In this document: positions 26,772-35,607 of the stretch, piece by piece
Layout of the letters: every line of letters begins with the position of its first letter
How positions within the stretch are numbered: position 1 is the first letter of the stretch
Origin: an uncultured Methylococcaceae bacterium
Lineage (GTDB): Bacteria; Pseudomonadota; Gammaproteobacteria; Methylococcales; Methylomonadaceae
Reading direction: 5' to 3'
Assembly: GCA_903866825.1 (NCBI GenBank)
Contig: CAIPPE010000231.1
Span: 1-35,823 of the forward strand
DNA length: 35,823 nt
Notes under the pieces: generated by a model
The model's database searches: none
Told to the model about the DNA's origin: nothing
The model's input: only the letters and a program-made list of their open reading frames with translations
Position numbers and translations under genes: made by a program

Positions 26772-27329
26772 TCAGCTTATAACCTCTGTCCGGTAACGAT
26801 AAATCTTGACGCTATCAGACCAATAATCAGCCGGTAGGCCTGCTTTTTGTTTTAAATGTCGAAGGAATGTTTTTGGGGCTGGTAATTGCTCCCATACCGA
26901 AGGTAAAAAAGTGCCACGATGATAAGTTTCTTCCAAAATTAAACCGTCAACAGCCGGTTGAAGCTGATTGATTAAGTCCTGTTCTGAGGTAAAGAGTAAT
27001 CGTTCTGGAACGGTAAGTAGAGACAAATGAATCTCGATATCCTTAAATTCATCTCTTGAAAGAGGAGGAAACCGAGGATCTCTAAAGGCGGCTGAAAAGG
27101 CATTTTCTGCAATATCTTTGACCAGTGGTCTGACAGCTTCTAACATGCCAATACAGCCTCGTAATTGATGATTCTTCTCTAAAGTAACAAAGCTGGCGCG
27201 ATGTTCAGTTAATTCCTCAGGAAAATCAGCTAACTCGATGCTTAATGGTCGACCGGTCGTTAAACCATTGTCTATAGAATGCTTTGCTATCGCCATTAAA
27301 CGTTGTTGATTAATCTCATTCAATGACAT
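26772..27329 (-). CDS. amrA: AmmeMemoRadiSam system protein A (AMMECR1 domain)
   Basis: A 185-residue AMMECR1-domain protein. The invariant LRGCIG motif is present (residues 56-61), followed by AENAFSAAFRDPRFPPL and the EIHLSLLTVPERL strand, and near the end QLPAPKTFLRHLKQKAG with AGLPADYW; these are typical of the family. The reaction is not known; the conserved Cys suggests chemistry. I prefer the ATG at 27329 over the one three codons upstream because of its spacing from AGGGT. It overlaps the Memo gene by 14 bases, so the two are surely one transcript. Confidence 0.9.
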   Translation of the reverse strand: MSLNEINQQRLMAIAKHSIDNGLTTGRPLSIELADFPEELTEHRASFVTLEKNHQLRGCIGMLEAVRPLVKDIAENAFSAAFRDPRFPPLSRDEFKDIEIHLSLLTVPERLLFTSEQDLINQLQPAVDGLILEETYHRGTFLPSVWEQLPAPKTFLRHLKQKAGLPADYWSDSVKIYRYRTEVIS

Positions 27330-28095
27330 AAGCACCATACCCTACCACTCTGCTTTTATCGCCAGCCGTATCCCCTGAATTACGTAGATCGATGGTCTTA
27401 ATGCTTAGGCTATTTTCTCTAGCGTACTTTAACAGACCACTTACAGGCACTTTGCCGCAGGCTGATCCGGGTTCAAATTGTTCATATTGCAAATGTTCTA
27501 TGATGTCACTGGTTGCTTTATCCTGTTGTCTTGCCGTCGTATAGTCATGATAGTGGCTTAAGTCTGAACTGATCACAATGAGGGTTTCATCACCCCCCCA
27601 TAAGGCTTCAAGCACTTGACTGACTTCTTCAGGGGAGGCATCGCCCGCAACGATGGGTATAATTTTAAAGTCAGATAGCATGTCCTGAAGAAAGGGTAAC
27701 TGAACTTCCAGACTATGTTCATAGAGGTGGGCTTCTTCAAGGTAATCGACAAAGGGCAGGTGGGATACCGTATTTAATGCCTCTTGATCAAGGAGTACCG
27801 AACCTAAGGGGGTAATAAATGAAAGCGCATGACTTAACGCAAGCCCTTTGAACCCAACCCGGTGAGAAGGCCCAATAATGACAACACGAGTAATGCGGTC
27901 GCGTGCGGCCTTTAGTCGGCTATAGACACTGGCGGCAATAGAGCCTGAATAAATATAGCCCGCATGGGGGGCAATAATCGCTTTCGGTACGTGCGTAACA
28001 GGTTCATAATCAGCCAGAAAGTGACTCAGCATTTGATGAAGCTGTTCTGGATCTGATGGATAAAAAGTACCTGCTACTGCGGGTTGTCTGTTCAT
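27316..28095 (-). CDS. amrB: AmmeMemoRadiSam system protein B (Memo family)
   Basis: A 259-residue Memo-family protein, related in fold to class III extradiol dioxygenases. The start at 28095 is backed by GGGAG eight bases upstream and by MNRQPAVAGTFYPSD, the normal Memo N-terminus; the frame is open about 33 codons further but without family similarity. Metal-site and signature residues are visible: IAPHAGYIYSG, VIIGPSHRVGF, HSLEVQLPFLQ and ISSDLSHYHDY. Human MEMO1 is a copper/iron-binding redox protein; the bacterial role is unsettled. It is transcribed divergently from the radical SAM partner across 143 bases. Confidence 0.92.
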   Translation of the reverse strand: MNRQPAVAGTFYPSDPEQLHQMLSHFLADYEPVTHVPKAIIAPHAGYIYSGSIAASVYSRLKAARDRITRVVIIGPSHRVGFKGLALSHALSFITPLGSVLLDQEALNTVSHLPFVDYLEEAHLYEHSLEVQLPFLQDMLSDFKIIPIVAGDASPEEVSQVLEALWGGDETLIVISSDLSHYHDYTTARQQDKATSDIIEHLQYEQFEPGSACGKVPVSGLLKYARENSLSIKTIDLRNSGDTAGDKSRVVGYGAYVIE

Positions 28096-28238
28096 GATAA
28101 AAGCTCCCAGGTAATAGAAAAACTCATTTAAACCGTTGCAGCTTAATAAAGCGCATTCTACTCTAATTGCTTGGCCACATACAAAAGACCTCAACAGTAA
28201 AGGGTGGGGTGATTTAGCAAGACTTTCAGGAGCATAAA

Positions 28239-29324
28239 ATGACTACTTTTATTACCCATGATACGGTTAAAACCCACTACTGGCATGACTTAGGGGAGGG
28301 TCGTGTTCAGTGTGATCTCTGTCCACGCTTTTGTACGCTTCATAAAGATCAGCGGGGCTTGTGCTTTGTCAGACAAAATCTGGATAATGAGGTAGTTATG
28401 ACGAGTTATGGTCGTTCCAGTGGATTTGCGATTGATCCGATTGAAAAAAAGCCCCTGAACCATTTTTTACCCGGTACACCGGTACTCTCTTTTGGAACGG
28501 CGGGTTGTAATCTGGCCTGTAAGTTTTGTCAGAACTGGGATATCAGTAAATCACGAGAAATGGATACCCTGATGAGCAAGGCTTCGCCTGATGCTATTGC
28601 CAGAGCCGCTCTGGAACAGGGTTGTGATAGCGTTGCTTATACCTATAATGATCCGGTCATTTTTCATGAATATGCCATTGATACCGCACAAGCCTGTAGA
28701 AGTCTGGGTATAAAATCAGTGGCAGTTTCGGCTGGTTATGTGTGTGCAGAACCCAGAACTGAATTTTATCAATGGATGGATGCCGCTAACATTGATCTAA
28801 AAGCCTTTACTGAACGGTTTTATCATCAAATCACCGGCTCACATCTTGAATCTGTCCTGGAAACCCTGAAATATATCAAACATGAAACATCAACCTGGCT
28901 GGAAATAACCACACTCCTTATTCCTGGTGAGAATGACTCAGAAGTCGAACTTGAAGCATTGACCGAATGGGTAGTCGAGAATCTGGGGCCTGACGTGCCG
29001 CTGCATTTTTCAGCATTTCATCCTGACTGGAAAATGCGTGATAAGCCATCTACACCTATTGAATCATTATTGATGGCGAGACAAATTGCATTAAAAAATG
29101 GTGTCCATCACACTTATATTGGTAATGCGCATGATAAAGCCGCAGACAGTACTTATTGTCATCAGTGCCATAACTTGTTGATAGGTCGGGATTGGTATCA
29201 ACTGTCTGAATGGAATCTCGATGATAAAGGGTGTTGTCGTTTTTGTGGTACTGCCTGTGCCGGTGTGTTTAGACCAGAACCCGGGAATTGGGGCGCAAGC
29301 TCTCAAAGAATAGGGATTGTCTAG
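28239..29324 (+). CDS. amrS: AmmeMemoRadiSam system radical SAM enzyme
   Basis: The 361-residue protein is the radical SAM member of the AmmeMemoRadiSam set. The [4Fe-4S]/SAM motif CNLACKFC gives Cys90, Cys94 and Cys97, following FGTAG. Besides it there are an N-terminal Cys cluster (CDLCPRFC plus Cys42) and a C-terminal zinc-ribbon-like segment (CHQCH, then CCRFCGTAC), so extra metal sites are likely. The general layout resembles the pyruvate-formate-lyase-activating group, consistent with generating a radical on a partner protein. AGGAG lies six bases upstream of the ATG. The target is unknown; Memo and AMMECR1 encoded next door are the obvious candidates. Confidence 0.93.
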   Translation: MTTFITHDTVKTHYWHDLGEGRVQCDLCPRFCTLHKDQRGLCFVRQNLDNEVVMTSYGRSSGFAIDPIEKKPLNHFLPGTPVLSFGTAGCNLACKFCQNWDISKSREMDTLMSKASPDAIARAALEQGCDSVAYTYNDPVIFHEYAIDTAQACRSLGIKSVAVSAGYVCAEPRTEFYQWMDAANIDLKAFTERFYHQITGSHLESVLETLKYIKHETSTWLEITTLLIPGENDSEVELEALTEWVVENLGPDVPLHFSAFHPDWKMRDKPSTPIESLLMARQIALKNGVHHTYIGNAHDKAADSTYCHQCHNLLIGRDWYQLSEWNLDDKGCCRFCGTACAGVFRPEPGNWGASSQRIGIV

Positions 29325-29527
29325 TCCCAGTTTCATTAAGTTAAGCGAAAGCAGTCTAAACCCCGGAGTGCAATCGCTTCAGCTATTGTCATGTTCTGGT
29401 CTTGATCTACTATAAACAAGGTCTCGTTTGCTCTCAATTTGGTAATTGAAAGACGCGTAAACTTGTCACTGATAGCGCTGTCTGTTATTGTCTGTCGACA
29501 AAGTTTTCTAGGCAAGCAGAGGTTATC

Positions 29528-30916
29528 ATGTCAGGCAGAATTGATTTTACGATGGGCTTTAAAACTCAAGGAGCGGGGCAAAAGAATGAAAGCAGTGAAG
29601 GGTATCGCATTTATATTTTAGGAAATTTCTCGGGTCAGTCTGCTGGTTCTTGGCAACAGCGAAAAATTAGAGCGATTGATATGGATAACTTTGATCAGGT
29701 AATGACTCAAGTCAACCCATTACTTGAAATTGGTTCTGGTTTGTCATTAACGTTTAAAACGTTAGATGATTTTCATCCTGATGCCTGGCTTGAAAAAGTT
29801 CAGATAATCGCTGATTTGCAAAAATTAAAGAGGGAGTTAAATAACCCTGCTACTGCTGCACAGGCAGCGGCGAAAATACAGGCATATTATCAATCTGAAA
29901 CGAAAAGTGAAAAGGCTTTTACATCGGTTGAGCCTCAGGCGTCCGGCGAAAGTCAGGACGATATTATGGAACGTTTACTCGGCAAAAAATCGGTCAATAC
30001 TGCCAGCAGTACCCAGTCGGTGGATCACTTCATTAATCAGCTTATTTCTCCGCATGTAAAGAAGGAAGTTGATCCGCAACATCAGGCTTTAATTAAATTG
30101 ATTGATTCAACGATAAGTCAATTCCTAATAATCCTGTTACATAATCCTGACTTTCAGAATTTAGAAGCGCTTTGGAGAGCTACTGAAGCCTTGGTTAATG
30201 AAGATCTGGCTGATGAACAAAGCGTTTATCTGGTCGATATCAGTCAATCGGAGTTGTTAGCTGAAATCAGAAAGGGCAATCTCGGTTTTGAACAAAGATT
30301 GCTTCAGCATGTTCAGTCGAATGATGATGAGCAGGCTGTTTTATTAGTCGGTGATTATTCTTTTACTGGTAGTGACGATGATAAAGATTTGCTGAGGTAT
30401 TGCGGTCACTTGGCAAAAGCCTCAGGGGGAACTTTCCTGGGTGGTGTAGCCGAGGCGTTGATTGAAAGTTCTATCTTGGGTGAGTCTGCCAATGTCAAAA
30501 GTTGGGTTCAATACTTAAGAGACGTTAACACCGACCGCGTTATATTAGCTTATCCCCGTTATTTATTGAGATTGCCCTATGGTAATAAACGTGATCCGAT
30601 TGATGCGTTTGAGTTTGAAGAATGTCCTGCTATACCTCAGTCAGATGAACTGCTTTGGGGAAATGCAGCTTTTATAGGGGCACGTTTTCTGATAAAAACC
30701 AGTCAAGGGGACAGCCGCCAGGAACAGTTATATTTTGGTGATATTCCGGTTTTTAGCTTTGATCAGGATGGGGAGAAAGTCTTGCAGCCTGCTACCGACG
30801 TATTATTAAATGAAGCGCAGGCAAACGGGTTATTGGCTCAAGGGATTTCGCCCTTGCTGGGTTTCCGTCAGCGTTCTGGGGCCCGTCTAATGGCAATTAC
30901 TACCTTGTCTGAATAG
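29528..30916 (+). CDS. fused TssB-TssC-like contractile sheath protein
   Basis: This 462-residue protein joins both subunits of the type VI secretion sheath. Residues 1-125 resemble TssB/VipA (RIYILGNFSGQ, then DMDNFDQVMTQVNP and LTFKTLDDFHPDAW). After a variable linker, residues 166-462 resemble TssC/VipB (HNPDFQNLEALWRATEALV, RVILAYPRYLLRLPYG, FEFEECP, LLWGNAAFIGARF). Normal TssB plus TssC would total about 650 residues, so the TssC part is shortened, mainly in its C-terminal portion. No TssA, ClpV, Hcp, VgrG or baseplate gene is visible nearby. AGAGG precedes the ATG and a strong terminator follows, so it is a single-gene unit. It could assemble a sheath-like structure of unknown use. Confidence 0.82.
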   Translation: MSGRIDFTMGFKTQGAGQKNESSEGYRIYILGNFSGQSAGSWQQRKIRAIDMDNFDQVMTQVNPLLEIGSGLSLTFKTLDDFHPDAWLEKVQIIADLQKLKRELNNPATAAQAAAKIQAYYQSETKSEKAFTSVEPQASGESQDDIMERLLGKKSVNTASSTQSVDHFINQLISPHVKKEVDPQHQALIKLIDSTISQFLIILLHNPDFQNLEALWRATEALVNEDLADEQSVYLVDISQSELLAEIRKGNLGFEQRLLQHVQSNDDEQAVLLVGDYSFTGSDDDKDLLRYCGHLAKASGGTFLGGVAEALIESSILGESANVKSWVQYLRDVNTDRVILAYPRYLLRLPYGNKRDPIDAFEFEECPAIPQSDELLWGNAAFIGARFLIKTSQGDSRQEQLYFGDIPVFSFDQDGEKVLQPATDVLLNEAQANGLLAQGISPLLGFRQRSGARLMAITTLSE

Positions 30917-30934
30917 TCATAGTGCGTATCGAAT

Positions 30935-30976
30935 AAAAAAACGTCCATGACTAAAGTCATGGACGTTTATATTTTC
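30935..30976. terminator. bidirectional rho-independent terminator
   Basis: ACGTCCATGACT (30941-30952) and AGTCATGGACGT (30955-30966) form a perfect 12-bp stem with a two-base loop. Six or seven A precede it and a T-rich run follows, so it can end transcription both from the sheath gene on the left and from the small membrane protein gene on the right, whose stop codon lies a few bases beyond. Confidence 0.9.
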
Positions 30977-30980
30977 CATT

Positions 30981-31154
30981 TTAATCCCATGAATATTGAC
31001 TTGATTTGTGTTTCTTTTGATTGACGTTGATGTAGCTTGCAATAGCGGCTACGGCGAATAGAGTTGATGAAATAATAAATTCTCCTGAAATATAGCCCAC
31101 TAAGCCTATTACAAAGAGTACAGCAATTAAAACATCTTTTGCTACGGTGCACAT
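30981..31154 (-). CDS. 57-residue two-helix membrane protein
   Basis: A short minus-strand gene starting at ATG 31154 with GAGGA seven bases upstream, ending at TAA 30983-30981. Two hydrophobic segments are visible: DVLIAVLFVIGLVGYI (residues 7-22) and a second around FIISSTLFAVAAIASYI (26-42), followed by a basic and polar tail (NQKKHKSSQYSWD). This is a hairpin-type membrane protein with the tail likely in the cytoplasm. Its stop is placed exactly behind the bidirectional terminator of the convergent sheath gene, which supports it as a real transcript unit. I do not recognise the family. A longer frame on the same strand in another phase (from 31152) is its shadow. Confidence 0.65.
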   Translation of the reverse strand: MCTVAKDVLIAVLFVIGLVGYISGEFIISSTLFAVAAIASYINVNQKKHKSSQYSWD

Positions 31155-31403
31155 GAGTTAATCCTCATTAAGTTGAATAGATCTTCATACTGCAGAATAA
31201 CTATAGTAGAGATACAGATAGTTGACAATGATGCTTGGTATTTATGCATTGTTTCTTAATTTGATACATTAAATTAATGGATTTTTAAGAGTAATCGTTT
31301 AGAATAAATCGTTTTTTGTCTTTCAATTAAACATAATTAATATCATGGAGTTTATTCAGCAGTTATTGGTGCGCTAAAACAGCCTTATGCCGCTGATGTT
31401 TTT

Positions 31404-31976
31404 ATGAAAAAATGTTTAATGCTCTTGTCGCTCATTTTATTATCTGCTTGTACAGCGCTTCCCCCTAAAAATGCAGATAACCTGTGTGCTACGTTTAAAG
31501 AAAACGAAGATTGGTATGAGGATGCTAAAGAATCTTATAAAAAGTGGGGGATACCGGTTCATGTGCAGATGGCTATTATGCACCAGGAGTCTCACTTTGT
31601 AGCGGATGCAAGACCCCCTCGAACCTGGTTATTGGGTTTTATTCCCTGGTTTAGGCCGAGCAGTGCTTATGGTTATGCACAGGCTTTGGATGATACTTGG
31701 GATCACTATGTTGAAAATGCAGGAAGCTGGTGGGCTGATCGTGATGACTTTACGGATGCGGTCGATTTTATAGGGTGGTATAGTTATACCAGTCATGCGC
31801 AATTGGGTATATCCACAACAGATGCAAAAGGCCTTTATCTTGCCTATCATGAAGGGCAGAGGGGTTATCAGCGTAAAGCGTATTTAAATAATGCCTCATT
31901 AAACCGGGTCGCCGATAAAGTGGCTTATAAAGCAAGGGAATTTCAACGCCAGTTGAATACTTGTAAAATCAATTGA
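31404..31976 (+). CDS. lipoprotein with transglycosylase SLT-like domain
   Basis: The 190-residue protein has a lipoprotein signal peptide with lipobox LSAC (lipidated Cys16) and so is membrane-anchored in the periplasm. The following domain has the lysozyme-like SLT start: WGIPVHVQMAIMHQESHF with candidate catalytic Glu62, then SSAYGYAQALDDTWDHY, which corresponds to the GxMQ region of lytic transglycosylases, and a C-terminal YLAYHEGQRGYQRKAY. It likely cleaves or binds peptidoglycan. Members with this spacing are mostly uncharacterised. No strong ribosome site precedes the ATG. No partner gene suggests a secretion role. Confidence 0.8.
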   Translation: MKKCLMLLSLILLSACTALPPKNADNLCATFKENEDWYEDAKESYKKWGIPVHVQMAIMHQESHFVADARPPRTWLLGFIPWFRPSSAYGYAQALDDTWDHYVENAGSWWADRDDFTDAVDFIGWYSYTSHAQLGISTTDAKGLYLAYHEGQRGYQRKAYLNNASLNRVADKVAYKAREFQRQLNTCKIN

Positions 31977-32034
31977 AAATGTAAGGCGATTTTTTGTTAA
32001 AATATCTTTTTCTTCGTTACTAAAAGGCAAATTC

Positions 32035-32517
32035 GTGAGAAAAATTCAAATTCAGGTTATTTCAATTATCACCGTTTTTATTATAGGGATCACTATGTTT
32101 TCAATGGCAAATGCCACTTCACCAGAAGAGAATAAAGCTGCAGGTGTTGCTTTCTTAGCAGAAAATGCTAAAAAACCGAATATTGTAACGACAGACACTG
32201 GTTTGCAATATGAGATTTTAACCAAAGGAACCGGTACCGTTTCACCTAAGGCAACTGATAACGTAACTGTACACTATAAAGGCACAACGATTGATGGAAC
32301 TGAGTTTGATAGTTCTTACGGTCGTGGATCACCTACCTCATTTCCTTTAAATCGCGTCATCCCGGGTTGGACTCAGGGCGTGCAATTAATGACTGAAGGC
32401 GCAAAGTATCGTTTTTTTATTCCTTCTGAACTGGCTTATGGTGAGCATGGTGCTGGCGGCGTTATTGCCCCTAATGCAACCTTAATCTTTGAAGTTGAGT
32501 TAATCAAAATTCAATAA
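32035..32517 (+). CDS. FKBP-type peptidyl-prolyl cis-trans isomerase
   Basis: A 160-residue secreted FKBP. It begins with GTG, and AAAAGG lies about seven bases upstream. The N-terminal hydrophobic segment (to about residue 27, ANA) is a signal peptide or membrane anchor; the short FklB/FkpA-like linker (EENKAAGVAFLAENAKKP) follows. The FKBP fold covers residues 55-160 with VTVHYKGTTIDGTEFDSSY, IPGWTQGVQLMTEGAKYRF and PSELAYGE, which hold the usual ligand-pocket aromatic residues. It lacks the long dimerisation helix of Mip/FkpA, so it is a minimal periplasmic member. A terminator follows directly. Confidence 0.9.
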   Translation: MRKIQIQVISIITVFIIGITMFSMANATSPEENKAAGVAFLAENAKKPNIVTTDTGLQYEILTKGTGTVSPKATDNVTVHYKGTTIDGTEFDSSYGRGSPTSFPLNRVIPGWTQGVQLMTEGAKYRFFIPSELAYGEHGAGGVIAPNATLIFEVELIKIQ

Positions 32518-32529
32518 GTACGCTTCACA

Positions 32530-32577
32530 AAGGCGTAAGACCTCAGGCAATTAGTCTGGGTCTTACGCCTTTTTTAT
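32530..32577 (+). terminator. rho-independent terminator after the FKBP gene
   Basis: AGGCGTAAGACC (32531-32542) pairs with GGTCTTACGCCT (32559-32570) in a perfect 12-bp stem around a 16-base loop, followed by a run of T. Only 20 bases separate it from rlmKL, so rlmKL must have its promoter within or very close to this structure or be read through. Confidence 0.9.
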
Positions 32578-32597
32578 TTAATACCACACCTCACATT

Positions 32598-34880
32598 ATG
32601 CCCACTTATCAATTATTTGCCACAACGCCTAAGGCGATGGAAACTATCCTTACCGACGAGCTTAAGTCGCTGGGTATTAATGATATCAAGGCGACCATGG
32701 CAGGTGTGGCTTTTCAGGGTGATCTTGAAACCGCTTACCGTGCCTGCTTATGGTCTAGAACAGCCAATCGAATTTTATTGGTATTAAGTTCTTTTACTGT
32801 TAAAACGCAAGACGATCTTTACAAAGGTGTGCAACAAATCAATTGGTTTGAGCATATTAATCCTGAAGATACCTTTGCAGTGTCGTTTAGTGCAAAAAAT
32901 TCTGAAGCGATTAACAATACCCATTTTGGCGCTTTAAAAGTAAAAGATGCGATTGTAGATCAGATGCGTGAGAGGTTTCAAAAGCGTCCCAGTATTGATA
33001 CCGAACAACCGAATATTCGCATTAATGTTTATCTGCAAGGTGAGCAAGCCCAACTGAGTCTGGATCTTTCGGGTGAGAGTTTGCATCGTCGTGGTTATCG
33101 TGATGTAAACATTAAAGCCCCTATGAAAGAAAATCTGGCAGCAGCGATGTTGTTACGGTGTGGTTGGCCTGAAATGGCTAAACAGAAGGCTTCTCTCATT
33201 GATCCTATGTGTGGCTCAGGCACCTTATTACTTGAAGCCGCAATGATTGCCGCCGATTATGCCCCCGGTCTATTGCGCGAGTACTATGGCTTTACAGGCT
33301 GGAAAAAACACGATGCCGAATGCTGGAAGAAGCTGCGTATGGAAGCGTTACAGCGTCGAAAAGTCGGTTTAGAAAAGTTGCCTATTATTGTCGGTTTTGA
33401 TCAAGATCGTCATACCGTTAATACGGCATTGCAACATATTGCTAATGCGGGCTTACAAAACAAGATTCATGTTGAGCGTCGGGATATTGAAGAAGCCAAG
33501 CCTGCTGATAGTTGGCCGCGTGGTTTATTAATCTGCAATCCGCCTTATGGTGAGCGCTTAGGCGATGAGGAAGAAACTGCAGAGTTATATGTCAAGTTTG
33601 GTAACACCTTAAAGACTCGATTCGTCGGTTGGAAAGCTGCGATGATTATCAGTAATCCTGAACTGGGTTTTCGCTTGGGTATCCGTTCACAGAAACCGAT
33701 TACGCTATTCAATGGAGCGCTTGAGTGTAAGTTATTGCGCTTTAACATTGAAGAAAATAACTTTTTTATCCCTAAAGCCAGAAATCAGGAAGAACGTATT
33801 GCCCAGGTTATGGCCATTGGTACGGCTCCACAACCTGCATTAAGCCCTGTTGCCGATTTAGAGCATGATTCGACTCATGACGAGGTTAAGATTAGCCCTC
33901 ATCATGAGAGTGCAGTTGGGGCAGTTGATTTTGCTAATAGACTAAAGAAAAATATCAAGAAGTTATCGAAATGGGCAAAGCAACATCAGGTCACTTGCTA
34001 TCGGGTTTATGATGCTGATTTACCGGATTATTCAGCGGCTGTGGATATTTATCAGGGTGAAGAAACCTGGGTTAATGTTCAGGAATATGAGCCGCCTAAA
34101 ACGATTGATCAACATAAAGCAGATCAACGTTTAGCCGGTTTACTGGCAGAAATTCCAAACGTATTGGGCGTTAACCGTGAGCAGGTTTTCTTAAAAATTC
34201 GTCGAAAACAAAGAAGCACCGATCAATATGAGAAACATGATAATCAGGGTCGGTTTCATGTTATTGAAGAAGGCGGCTGTAAGTTATTAGTTAACTTTGA
34301 AGATTATCTGGATACGGGGCTGTTTCTCGATCATCGACCTATCCGCTTACAGCTTCAAAAAGAAGCTAAAGATAAGCGCTTTTTAAATCTGTTTGCTTAT
34401 ACAGGCAGTGCAACGGTTCATGCGGCTGTGGGAGGCGCTAAATCGACTACGACCGTGGATATGTCGAATACCTATCTGCAATGGGCTAAGAATAATATGG
34501 CGTTAAACACTCATTCGGGTGAGCATACGTTTATTCAGGCTGATTGTCTGGAATGGTTGGCTAATCAAGCGAGTCAAGCCGATAGTCAGCATTATGATTT
34601 GATCTTTCTTGATCCGCCGACATTTTCTAATTCAAAGCGAATGGACGATGTGTTTGATATCCAGATTGATCATGTACAGTTGATTAAAAATGCGGTGAGC
34701 TTGTTAAAGACGGGTGGTATATTATATTTCTCGACTAACTTTAGACGATTTAAAATGGACACCGAGGCCTTGGCTGAATTCGATGTTGAGGATATTACTG
34801 CTAAGAGCATTCCAGAAGATTTTTCTCGAAATCCAAAAATTCATTATTGTTGGAAAATAAAGCATGGCGCGTCGAATTAA
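32598..34880 (+). CDS. rlmKL: bifunctional 23S rRNA (guanine) methyltransferase RlmKL
   Basis: RlmKL makes m2G2445 (RlmL part) and m7G2069 (RlmK part) on 23S rRNA. The 760-residue protein has an N-terminal THUMP domain (about residues 45-155), the RlmL methyltransferase with [17 protein letters not shown] and NPPYGERLG (Asn314), and the RlmK methyltransferase with [16 protein letters not shown] and [13 protein letters not shown] (Asp672). At about 395-440, between the two catalytic parts, is a linker rich in Glu, Asp, His and Pro that makes the protein about 58 residues longer than the E. coli form (702). Its 3' end overlaps acylphosphatase by 17 bases. Confidence 0.95.
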   Translation: MPTYQLFATTPKAMETILTDELKSLGINDIKATMAGVAFQGDLETAYRACLWSRTANRILLVLSSFTVKTQDDLYKGVQQINWFEHINPEDTFAVSFSAKNSEAINNTHFGALKVKDAIVDQMRERFQKRPSIDTEQPNIRINVYLQGEQAQLSLDLSGESLHRRGYRDVNIKAPMKENLAAAMLLRCGWPEMAKQKASLIDPMCGSGTLLLEAAMIAADYAPGLLREYYGFTGWKKHDAECWKKLRMEALQRRKVGLEKLPIIVGFDQDRHTVNTALQHIANAGLQNKIHVERRDIEEAKPADSWPRGLLICNPPYGERLGDEEETAELYVKFGNTLKTRFVGWKAAMIISNPELGFRLGIRSQKPITLFNGALECKLLRFNIEENNFFIPKARNQEERIAQVMAIGTAPQPALSPVADLEHDSTHDEVKISPHHESAVGAVDFANRLKKNIKKLSKWAKQHQVTCYRVYDADLPDYSAAVDIYQGEETWVNVQEYEPPKTIDQHKADQRLAGLLAEIPNVLGVNREQVFLKIRRKQRSTDQYEKHDNQGRFHVIEEGGCKLLVNFEDYLDTGLFLDHRPIRLQLQKEAKDKRFLNLFAYTGSATVHAAVGGAKSTTTVDMSNTYLQWAKNNMALNTHSGEHTFIQADCLEWLANQASQADSQHYDLIFLDPPTFSNSKRMDDVFDIQIDHVQLIKNAVSLLKTGGILYFSTNFRRFKMDTEALAEFDVEDITAKSIPEDFSRNPKIHYCWKIKHGASN

Positions 34881-35136
34881 GTTATTAATCTCAGGTCGGG
34901 TACAAGGGGTCTATTTCCGTTACTTTACTCAAAAGAAGGCTAAGCAACTGGGTGTTAATGGTTTTGCCAGGAATTTGCCTGATGGACGGGTTGAGATAGT
35001 AGCTGAAGCTGATCATGACCCGATTAATCAGTTAATTGAATGGAGTCATAAAGGCCCAATTACTGCCCGTGTCGATCAGGTTGAGTTTATTGATATTGAA
35101 ATCGATGAGGTTTTTACCACGTTTGAAATTAGGTAA
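34864..35136 (+). CDS. acyP: acylphosphatase
   Basis: Acylphosphatase hydrolyses carboxyl-phosphate bonds such as that of acetyl phosphate. The 90-residue protein is full length with the two signatures [14 protein letters not shown], in which Arg19 binds phosphate, and [14 protein letters not shown], in which Asn37 orients the attacking water. The start lies inside rlmKL in another frame (17-base overlap), so translation is probably coupled. The start codon is the first suitable one; the family N-terminus aligns with [11 protein letters not shown]. Confidence 0.95.
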   Translation: MARRIKLLISGRVQGVYFRYFTQKKAKQLGVNGFARNLPDGRVEIVAEADHDPINQLIEWSHKGPITARVDQVEFIDIEIDEVFTTFEIR

Positions 35137-35540
35137 GACGCAACCTCAGACAGTGCGACATCTCCTTAAAGCTCATTAACACCTGCAATAGCAGCGATTA
35201 TCCTTGATCTTTTAGGCGCATAAAAACACTTTGTATGCTTCTTGCGTTTATCAAACTTTAACTGAGTTGTTAGCTGCAAATTCTTATCAAAACCTGTCAA
35301 CTTTTCCAGTGAAGCCCAACCACCTTTTCTTATTTAAAGCCGTCATTCAATAACATCTCAAAGAGCATCTAAATAAAAACCACCTGTTTTAGCAAAAATG
35401 AACATTTAAACTCCTCCCATTGACATGACTATATTATTGATTCAATAAATACATAACTCATAATTGACCGGAAAAGCAATCCCTGGAATGCCTAAGATTT
35501 TTTCGTGATTGATATCTAATGTCGACCTATCCTGTCGCAC
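35137..35540. other. non-coding spacer before the NADAR gene
   Basis: No gene-like frame is visible on either strand in these 404 bases. TTGACA occurs at 35420-35425, but the expected -10 position about 17 bases later reads CAATAA, a weak match, so a promoter is only possible. AT content rises compared with the preceding acylphosphatase gene, which fits the border of an accessory region. Confidence 0.3.
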
Positions 35541-35607
35541 ATCACCTCTAACATAACTAACTTCGCTGACCTAGCAGGTCGGCTAAGTTCTTTAGTTATG
35601 TGGTGAT
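35541..35607 (+). promoter_or_regulatory. 67-nt hairpin covering the ribosome site of the NADAR gene
   Basis: Three blocks pair across the sequence: ATCACC (35541-35546) with GGTGAT (35602-35607); ACATAACTAA (35551-35560) with TTAGTTATGT (35592-35601); and CTTCGCTGACCT (35561-35572) with AGGTCGGCTAAG (35576-35587), the last with one mismatch and one possible G-U pair around the loop AGC. Small bulges (TCTA on one side, TTCT on the other) separate blocks. The outer stem contains GGTGA, the only ribosome site before the ATG at 35611, so folding would block translation. It may be an RNA regulator, or DNA of a palindromic element. Confidence 0.55.

Noticed and set aside
31340-31403. In-frame upstream extension of the SLT lipoprotein (reading through IGALKQPYAADV)
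   Set aside because: It has no ATG, GTG or TTG after the preceding stop, and it would put the lipoprotein signal peptide in the middle of the protein.
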